The position numbers were made by a program, and so were the translations under genes. A DNA stretch of 64,000 bases from Saccopteryx bilineata. Taxonomy: Eukaryota; Chordata; Mammalia; Chiroptera; Emballonuridae. This document shows, piece after piece, positions 56,640 through 64,000 of the stretch. The first letter of the stretch is position 1. Each line of letters opens with the position of its first letter. The notes beneath the pieces are model-generated. The model made no database searches and was not told the DNA's origin. It saw nothing but the letters and a program-made list of their open reading frames with translations. The stretch covers positions 166,406,296-166,470,295 of the forward strand of contig NC_089492.1 in NCBI RefSeq assembly GCF_036850765.1. Direction: 5' to 3'.

Positions 56640-57540
56640 CCATAGTGGCCCCCTCAGCCATCACCTTTGTCCTGGTTTGTCCTCCTGCTTAAGCTGTTGT
56701 TGATGACAGTTCTGACAGAGGAGACGGGGAGGGGACGCACTGGAGGAGCTGAAGCAACGTGGGCATGGGCAGAGGAGTTGCTCTCCTGGGTCAGCTTTCT
56801 GCTAATACCAGTGTCATGTTTTCTGCTTCCCCCAGGACCCCAGAATCATCACCCTCACCATGTCTCCTTCTCTGAGACATTGGAGGCTACCAACTTCCCA
56901 ACCCACCTTTATATTTATCTCCTCCTGCGTCCACTTCCTCCCACTGAGGCTGAGTGGTCCTTCCTGCTGTTAAAGCCAAAAGTTCCCAGGCTCTTCAACT
57001 CCCTCTTCCTGCCACCTGGATGCTGCCCGCCAGTTCCTCCTCCTCTCTCAGTCCCGCCCTATCTGCTTGTCCCCCCTCCTCAACTCCACAGCCCATATGC
57101 ACCACCAGGTTTCCTTCCTGAAACACAAGCTCCCCTTGTCCTCAGGGCCTCTTGTCTCCTTTGCCCTCACCTTTGAGTTTCCAGGCTACACGGACCATCA
57201 CTCCCTCATGTCCACTCCTTCTAAAACAACTGCAGCCAGCACAGGCAGACACCCAGGTGCCCAGGGTGCCCTGGAGCAAAGGTGCTATGAAGAAAAAAGA
57301 ATGAAAAAATAGACACACACGCACACACACACATGTGTATATTAAAATATATGTTTAAATTGCTAACTTGGGGAAATTCAAAATTCTGTTGGCCTTTATT
57401 ACAATCATAAATTAGCACTGACTTTCTTTTGACATGTACATGGAGAAGGTGGAATGATCTTTTGTGCTGGCAACCTCTAAAGGTCTTCTTCTGGCCCTGG
57501 AACCCTAACTTCACCCCAGTCACCCACACGCCATGGAAAG
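56640..57540. other. Pyrimidine-rich sequence, no gene recognised
   Basis: Contains a 169-codon frame (56667-57176), rich in Pro, Leu and Ser. It begins with a hydrophobic stretch but has no recognisable domain. The base composition (C/T-rich plus strand) explains the open frame. A (CA)n tract lies at 57312-57337. Confidence 0.4.
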
Positions 57541-57559
57541 CACTGTCCCCTCCTCCATG

Positions 57560-58215
57560 ACAGGGGCCAGAGACTCAGACTGGAATCACCCTAGACCCTG
57601 TCTCAATCACCCCACTCCAAGGAGCCACCACAGAGTCATGATTATTTTTAACCATTTATGTTTCAGATTTGTTGCTTCCCATCTATCCTTCCCACCCTGA
57701 CCCAGCCTGTGTCCTCATCATTTCTGGACTGGGGACCCACAGATGCCCCCTGGCAATGCTCCATACCTCTAGTCTGACCCCTCAGATGTGGTCCATCCTC
57801 CATTCTGCAACTAAGTAATATCGTGTGACTGCCCTGCTTGAAACCATTTGTGAGTTCCCCGTCTTGGAGAGAAGAGAGTCCAAACCCTTAGGCTGCTTAG
57901 AGGGCTTCTAGAGGGAAAGTTCTGCATCAGACTCATCTTCTGTAACACAATTCCTACATAGCAATTCAGGACTGTTCCCTAGTGGCCCTTCTCCCAACTC
58001 ACACCTTTTCTTTCTCCATGCCTTTGTGTTGCTGCCTCTTTCTGGAATATTCTTTCCATCTTTTTTCAACTGGCATCACTTTCTCCTGGAAACTTTCCTT
58101 TAACTCCTAAGATAGGCACTCACTCTGGCACTCGAGGTCTGAGAACATTTCTATCTTACAACTTACCCACTGTACCCAAAGTACAGGCTTACTGTGTCTT
58201 CCCAAATAAATCCTG
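57560..58215 (+). mobile_element. L2 (LINE2) 3' region
   Basis: A long L2 text: 'gactgccctgcttgaaacca', 'gagagtccaaacccttaggc', 'ccatgcctttgtgttgctgc', 'ctggaatattctttccatc' and 'cctggaaactttcctttaac'. This is the order of the L2 reverse-transcriptase end and 3' UTR. It is old and non-coding. Confidence 0.8.
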
Positions 58216-58516
58216 ACAAGTTACTCATCTGGGCAACCTCAGCCCTTAGTCCGGTGGGGCCGTATGTGTAACAGGTGGGATCTTACATATAGTGCTTTAT
58301 ATAGGGTCTTATATGACTGCTTAATAACTTTTGAGATAAATGTAAGTTGAATTGGACAGGGATTCAGGTAAGTCTTTTGAGCAGGCCCTCAGATGGGGTA
58401 TGAGAAGGGAGGGCTCAGGAACTGGGTGGGCAGGAAGGTGAGGTGGGGTCCAGAGACTGTGGGCAAGGAAGGCTCGCGGAGTGATGTGAATGGGAAGTGA
58501 GGGCACGCCACAGGAA

Positions 58517-58550
<34 letters not shown>

Positions 58551-58910
58551 AAGCTGAAGAGAAAGAGACAGGAAAAGATTTTTAATGGTAAAAGAAAAAG
58601 TAAATGGAGAGGTTATAGTAAAAAAAAAAAAAAGGAGGAAGAAGATAGCTTGGAAGAAAGGCGTGAGGAAGGGGAGAAATAACAGGCTCGACCTTCCTAT
58701 GGTTATAGACAGCATACAGTGGCCGCTGAGGGAAAGGTGTAATGGCCACACATGCCCTTGCTTATGGCAAGGGCTGGGAGAGAACCATGATTTATAAACT
58801 CTAGACATTCTGTTTTTATTTTTCAAGTTTGAGGATACTTTTCCTTGACCCTGGGCCCTTCTGAACACTGAGTCTTTTATTGCCTTGACATAATAAAACA
58901 TAGGCTGTTT

Positions 58911-58911
<1 letters not shown>
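58216..58911. other. Unique sequence with a (GT)n tract
   Basis: (GT)15 at 58519-58548. A 170-codon minus frame (58389-58901) crosses this tract and the A-rich stretch at 58620-58633. It has low complexity and is not taken as a gene. Confidence 0.5.
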
Positions 58912-58963
<52 letters not shown>

Positions 58964-59115
58964 GAGAAGAGAGAGAGAGAGAGAGAGAGAAGGGGAGGAA
59001 GAGCAGGAAGTGTCAACTCCCATATGTGCCTTGACCAAGCAAGTCCAGGGTTTTGAACCGGCAATCTCAGTGTTCCAGGTCGACACTTGATCCACTGCGC
59101 CACCACAGGTCAGGC
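58912..59115 (-). mobile_element. tRNA-derived bat SINE, GCCTGACCTGTGG family (short type), young, with (TTTA)n tail
   Basis: The antisense copy ends in the head GCGCCACCACAGGTCAGGC (59097-59115). The tail has become about 13 units of TTTA (58912-58962), followed by a (GA)n stretch. A perfect 15-bp duplication AACATAGGCTGTTTT flanks it (58897-58911 and 59116-59130). Confidence 0.96.
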
Positions 59116-59337
59116 AACATAGGCTGTTTTAAAAGTGTCTTTTTGCCCAGAAAATGCAGTTCCTTCTGCCCAGAGAATGCAGTTCCTATACTCTGTACGG
59201 TGCTTTTTCCCCGAGGGTTAGCCTGGGCTGTGAGGCTGTGGGCCTCTGAAGGGTGTAATTTTCAAATAAACCCACCACCCAGAGTGGAGCCATGCCCAGG
59301 GCTGGAGAGTGTCTTTCATATTCAAAACTCACCTGCT

Positions 59338-59684
59338 GCCTGACCAGGCAGTGGCGCAGTGGATAGAGCATAAGACTGGGATGCTGAGGACCCAGGTTTG
59401 AGGCCTGAGGTCGCCAACTTGAGTGCGGGCTCATCTGGCTTAAGCAAAAAGCTCACCAGCTTGGACCCAAGGTCGCTGGCTCGAGCAAGAGGTTACTTGG
59501 TCTGCTGAAGGCCCACGGTCAAGGCACATATGAGAAAGCAATCAATGAACAACTAAAGTGTCGCAAAGAAAAACTGATGATTGATGCTTCTCATCTCTCT
59601 CCGTTCCTGTCTGTATGTCCCTATCTATCCCTCTCTCTGACTCTCTCTCTGTCCCTGTGAAAAACAAACAACCAAACAAAAAAA
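59338..59684 (+). mobile_element. tRNA-derived bat SINE, GCCTGACCAGG family (long type)
   Basis: It starts GCCTGACCAGGCAGTGGCGC and ends in 'tgtgaaaaacaaacaacc'. The flanks CTCACCTGCT and CTCACCTGTT support a short target duplication. Confidence 0.93.
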
Positions 59685-61589
59685 ACCTCACCTGTTGAAC
59701 AGCCCTCCTTTTCTCCTAAATGGCACCTTCAGGGGCTGACACTAGAAAATGCCAATAAAAGGAACACTGAGCTTTGCTGCAGCACTTAGGTCGAAGCTTG
59801 TGTAAAGACAATCTCTTTTGACACTGCTTTTCAGTTGCTGAGTAGGAGGGAACAAAAAAACCAGGCACATTTAAGAAGCAAGTGATAAGGGTTCATTTCC
59901 CTGCCCTTCTGAGCCTGGCCCAGGTTTGTGGCTGGTCCGCCAGCTGGGACCCAGGCCTGCAGGAGGATCCAGGAGGGGATGGCCAGGTCACTTGGGCAGC
60001 CCTGGCAGCTTGAGCCAGCTTCCCCTGCTCACATCCAGCCCTCTGCGTGTTTGTAGACTGCTCTAGGCAGGCCTGTGCTGGGCACCAGAATACGAACAGG
60101 CATAAGACTCAGTCTTTGCCCTTGTGGAGGTCCCAGGATGGTGGAGGAAACAGACCAGAATGTCTGTGCAGAGTGGTAAGAGTCTCATGCAAAGGAAACT
60201 CGGGATTCTGTGCACCCGGTTGAGCTCCAATTCCTGCTTTCGCAACTGAGTGAACAGAACGCTGACGGCCAGAGGCCCCGGCACAGCATGGTGGGGGACC
60301 AAAAGAGGGAAGGGACGTGCTGCGTGCTAGGGGTAATTTGGTGTTGCCCAAGGGTGAGGTGTAAGAAGATGGGCATTCTGAGAGGATGGTAATGACATCT
60401 CAGCCACGGTTTACTTTCTTCCTTCTCTATTTGGTTAAAACATACAGGTCTGAGGTGTGGGGAAGGGTAGGAGGGAAGGTTCTTCCCCAGGCCTTGCCAC
60501 TCAAGTACCTGGTCACCATCTCAGTAGGGCATCTTACACAGAGGAACATGGCCTCCGGGAACTCCCACAGCTCCATGGAAGGCCAGGGAGTCATTCTCAC
60601 TTCCTTCTCAACCTCAGCCAAGTGAGGGAATGCAAAATTTTTCACTTTCCCATGTGAAATCCCATGATTGCTACTTCTTTCAAACATGTTGGTTGTTTTA
60701 TACCTTCGGGTGTAGCCCAGCTGGCATACTATGTCTCAGCAGGGTGTTCAGAAGGAGTGGCCCTTTCTGGCCCAGGGCAAACTGAACTCAGGTGGATGCT
60801 GTCAGTCTGGGGGTTTTCAGTGGCTGCTGCCTTTGGAGAGAGGCCACGCCCATGGGAAATCAGTGGGGGTCCTGCCATTGCTAATCCTAGAGGGGTCAAC
60901 AAGGGTCCTGCTCTAGACATGACATAACCAGTCATTTATGATAGAATTGTCATTTGTAGGTTCTTATTGCAAGATAGTTTCAGCACATCTGATTTGTTCG
61001 TGCAAGTCTCTGCAAGTGTAGATACATGCATTGCCTTATCAAAATGAAAGACAGTGTACCACTGGGCATGTTTCCAGTTGTTTCTGGGTGCTCTGGTAGG
61101 ACTTCCCAGGGCCAGGACGAGGGGACAACATCCCAGAGAGTGAGCCTGACAACCCCGCAGTGGTTTTAGAAATTTCAGCTCCCCCCCCCCCACTACATCT
61201 AGCCTGCTTTTCATTTCTATTGAGGAAAAAATGTTATCCAAAACTAAGCAGTGGGAAATCTGTATTTTGCATCTTTGTGGTTCAAATGAAACATATCATC
61301 AGGGTTGACCATTTAGAATGAGAACTTAAAAGTCCCATTCTGACTTCCCCACCCACATTCTGCCTCTGCTCAGTTCCTTGAAGAGCTGACTGTTCCTGAT
61401 TAACTGTCAGTTGGCCCCATTAAACATTACTTCTGGCTATTCCAAATGCAGAGAGAAATGAACTCTCATCATTTATTTCTTAAATGTGCCAAGTCTTTTG
61501 ACTGTTAGCACACCTGGCATCTTAGACCGTTCTGCTACAACTGTCCTTTGGTGCAACCAATATGCCCTTGATATCATAATGACTTTTTC
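59685..61589. other. Unique sequence, no gene recognised
   Basis: GC-moderate sequence with many overlapping short frames (60063-60935). None has a signature. A C-tract occurs at 61182-61191. Confidence 0.45.
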
Positions 61590-61995
61590 AAATGATGAGA
61601 TACTGTCATATGCGACAATGTGGCTGGATCGTGAGAGTATCATGTGCCCTGGCCAGATAGCTCAGTTAGTCAGAGAATTGTCCATATATGCCAAGATTGC
61701 CAGTTCAATCCCCAGTCAGGGCACATTACAAGAATCAGCCAACTGAGAGTATCATGCTAAGTGAAATAAGTCAGATGAAAAAGATAAGAACCATATAATT
61801 TCATTCATATGTGGGATATAAAACAGAAAGCAACAAATAAACAAAACAAAACAAACAAATGCTTAGACTCAGACAACAGACAGGTGATTACCAGAGGGGG
61901 AGCCCTCTGGTAATTGTATACTTGAAACTTACATAGTGTTATTAACTGTCACCCTAATGAATTTAATTCAAAAATTTTAAATTAATAAATAAAAA
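61590..61995 (+). mobile_element. L1 3' end, with a short SINE inside
   Basis: 'atgtggctggatcgtgagag', 'gctaagtgaaataagtcag', 'ttcattcatatgtgggata' and 'gtcaccctaatgaatttaa' lead to an A/T-rich tail. A 3' UTR stretch is deleted, leaving a 12-bp palindrome at 61887-61914. Confidence 0.85.
61645..61744 (+). mobile_element. Short tRNA-head SINE (about 100 bp), distinct type, no A-tail
   Basis: TGCCCTGGCCAGATAGCTCA (A-box) and AGTTCAATCCCC (B-box) are followed by 'agtcagggcacattac' and an abrupt end. A perfect 12-bp duplication GAGAGTATCATG flanks it (61633-61644 and 61745-61756). The head differs from those of the other SINEs here. Confidence 0.9.
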
Positions 61996-62203
61996 TAAAA
62001 ACTGGCTACTTGTATAAGATTCTTTTTTCCAACTATATAATTCCTCTCTGAACCAGCACTCTCTCCTGTCTCTCTGGTTTCTTTATTAGCGAGATAATAA
62101 ACTGTGATATGTGCTCAAGATCAATTTGTCCAGACATTTAGTGTCTTGACATCACCCAGCCCTACAGGCACCCTCAGCTGCAAAGGTTTTCTCAGCCTCT
62201 TTC

Positions 62204-62340
62204 TCCCCAGGGATCCCCCCACACACCTCCTCCCCCAGGAATCCCCTTCTCCACCCCCAGGAATCCCCCCCCTCCTCCCCCAGGTATTCCCCCTGCCTCC
62301 TCCCCCAGGAATCCCCCCTCAACTCCTCCCCCAGGCATTT
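62204..62340 (+). repeat. C-rich minisatellite, 22-27-bp units
   Basis: Six starts of CCCCAGG(A/G)AT separated by C/T-rich spacers, with variable unit length. Confidence 0.9.
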
Positions 62341-62344
62341 TCAA

Positions 62345-63219
62345 GTGCTTGAAGGACAGGTAGTTCTCTAGCTCTAAGCCTCATGCCATTCTTTTTGTTT
62401 TCAATCTGCTTATTTCTGCTTGTCTTTCCCAGTACCCCAAGGCCATCTCTTTCTGAGAAGCGTTCTTGATCCCTCCTCATCCTTCCATTCCTCTGTCCAC
62501 ACCTGGTTAGGGGCTTCTTTGTAGTTTGTGATTACCTGGATTACATCTATCATTCAACACCTAATAAAAACACAATTTATAATTTAATTGTGGAATAGAT
62601 GAGAAATATTTTTAGCTAACATCCATTTGAGTGCTGACTATGCACCAAGTGCCATCCCAAGAGCCTTCCACAAATGATCTCATTACAGTTTTACAACAGC
62701 CTTGTGTTAGAGACTCCTGTTGTCTACCAAACAAGCAGGTCCTCTTTTCACTGCTGGCAGAGCCCTAATTTCATTTAGGTGTCTACTACTCTTCCTAGTA
62801 ACTCGGGGAAAGCTTTATCCCAGTTGATCTAATCCAATTACTGTGATCCCATTTCCCTTTGAGGGATTGTTTTCATCCAGGACATGGAATAAAATTTTGG
62901 CTAATGAGACATGAAGAGAAGTTTGATTGTGTGAGGGAAAGGGGAGGTGCTTCTCAGAAAATTCTGGAGGCTTGAAATTTTAACAATCATTTTACAATTA
63001 GGAGGAAAATTAGCCCGAGAACAAAGACACATAAAATGTCAGAACCAAGAAATGGAAAATAATTGAATCTTTGATAGTGCCACTGATCACTGAATTATCC
63101 AACCCAGAAGTATCAGGACTTCTTCTGATGTGAGGAAATAAATTTTTCTTATTGTTTAAATTGAATTACTTGTAGCCAAAAGAATCTTAATCACTGAAAA
63201 ATCCATTAGTATGACTTAT
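62345..63219. other. Mostly unique sequence with L2-like and MIR-like pieces
   Basis: 62430-62545 ('gttcttgatccctcctcatc') is L2-like, plus sense. 62610-62705 ('tgctgactatgcaccaagtg') is antisense MIR/L2-like. No gene is recognised. Confidence 0.5.
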
Positions 63220-63312
63220 TAGTATTTCCATTTTACAGATGAGATAATTGAAGCTCAAAGAGTAAGTAATTTACCCAAGATTAACTGCTTGTAAGTAGTC
63301 AACCTGAGTCTA
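63220..63312 (-). repeat. MIR fragment, antisense
   Basis: 'ccattttacagatgagataa', 'gaagctcaaagagtaagtaa' and 'tttacccaagattaactgc' match antisense MIR. Confidence 0.75.
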
Positions 63313-63366
63313 AGACTTTTAGACACTACACAAAGCTCACTCTCTAAGAGACCAATCTTATTCTTT

Positions 63367-63385
63367 GAAGAAAAAAGAAAAGAAA

Positions 63386-63429
<44 letters not shown>

Positions 63430-63430
63430 G

Positions 63431-63489
<59 letters not shown>
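63367..63489 (+). repeat. (GAAA)n microsatellite, about 120 bp, all purine
   Basis: Almost perfect GAAA tetramers with small interruptions near 63390 and 63430. There is no pyrimidine on the plus strand. Confidence 0.97.
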
Positions 63490-63490
<1 letters not shown>

Positions 63491-64000
63491 CCTTGCTTCT
63501 AGCATGTCTGGCATATAACAGGAGCTCAATAAATACCTTCTGAATATGTGAGTATTTATGTGATCTGAACTATTATGCCCATTCTTCCCTTAACATCACT
63601 GAATAGGCTGATGTTCTTAGTCTCCTTAAAGGAACAGAAAAATATATTTCATTTGGCTCCTTCAGTACTACCAGTGGGTTTCTGGAAGTGGGGGCATTTA
63701 AAATAAGGAAGCCATGGAAAAATATTACAGATAGGGAAGGAGGTGAAAATAAGCCCTTTGCAGCTCTGTCCTCTAACATAATTAATTGCCATTTGGGGGG
63801 ATTCCTTGGCAGCCATTTTTCTATGCATACTAAATAGTTCAGTAGATGCATGCACGCACTTCATATAATTTGATATCCATTTATAATTTATTAAAATCTT
63901 AGTAAATGAGAAAATAAAGAACACTTCTTTAACCCTTTAAAGTGTACTGATAAAAACCTGCAAACATTTAATTTAATGTTTGAGATTTAAATGAACTGCT
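63490..64000. other. Unique sequence, no gene recognised
   Basis: A MIR/L2-type tail (63505-63545, 'ggagctcaataaataccttc') is followed by plain AT-rich sequence to the end. Confidence 0.5.

Noticed and set aside
56667..57176. Open frame of 169 codons with a hydrophobic start
   Set aside because: Low-complexity Pro/Leu/Ser translation of a C/T-rich stretch, with no domain, splice sites or homolog that I recognise.
58389..58901. Open frame of 170 codons on the minus strand
   Set aside because: It crosses a (GT)n tract and an A-rich stretch. Its His-Thr repeats are microsatellite translation.
1..64000. Endogenous retrovirus or LTR element
   Set aside because: I saw no paired LTRs and no gag, pol or env-like reading anywhere in the window. 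Highly decayed MaLR fragments may have escaped notice.
1..64000. Processed pseudogene of a cellular gene
   Set aside because: No stretch combined a recognisable cellular protein reading with an A-tail and target duplication.

Overview
The window looks like non-coding DNA from a bat (Chiroptera). The clearest sign is the set of tRNA-derived SINEs: one family opens GCCCTGGCCGGTTGGCTCAG (VES-type), and two related families open GCCTGACCAGG and GCCTGACCTGTGG. From memory, their co-occurrence fits a horseshoe-bat-like lineage best, but this is an inference that I could not test by search. L1, L2, MIR and old MER DNA transposons confirm a placental mammal. No open reading frame reads as a cellular protein: those of 100 codons or more lie in transposons, in SINEs, in a stop-free satellite, or in unique sequence without a recognisable domain. 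The segment is best read as intergenic or intronic.

Layout. 0-2.9 kb is a decayed Tigger transposon (minus strand) broken by an L1 tail and by a SINE with a 14-bp target duplication. 2.9-9.5 kb is mostly old sequence with one CpG-rich, TATA-bearing patch near 4.9-5.4 kb that could be a promoter. 9.6-18.1 kb is a dense pile of nested repeats: a hAT-type MER element, L1 endonuclease and 3'-end fragments, several SINEs, and a small tandem duplication across a SINE/L1 junction. 18-32 kb holds scattered L2, MIR and Tigger-like remnants, a 352-bp hAT MITE with a perfect 8-bp target duplication, and a perfect 15-bp inverted repeat.

32.6-33.7 kb is the most striking object: about 1.1 kb of hexameric GGTGNN/GGTANN minisatellite with a 156-bp (26-hexamer) higher-order repeat. 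35-42 kb contains L1 pieces, one clean 5'-truncated L1 with a 14-bp target duplication, a second hAT MITE with a perfect 8-bp target duplication, and a SINE that appears to carry a 3'-transduced tag. 46.9-51.5 kb is another nest (L1 antisense, SINE in SINE, a 20-bp TG/CA hairpin). 53.9-64 kb holds more SINEs, a long L2, a 100-bp tRNA-head SINE without A-tail, a C-rich minisatellite and a long GAAA tract.

Nothing here forms an operon or pathway. The parts are related only as layers of transposition: L2 and MIR first, then L1M and MER elements, then Tigger and hAT elements, older SINE variants, and lastly the young SINEs and young L1 tails. All family names come from sequence recognition, not from a repeat-library search.
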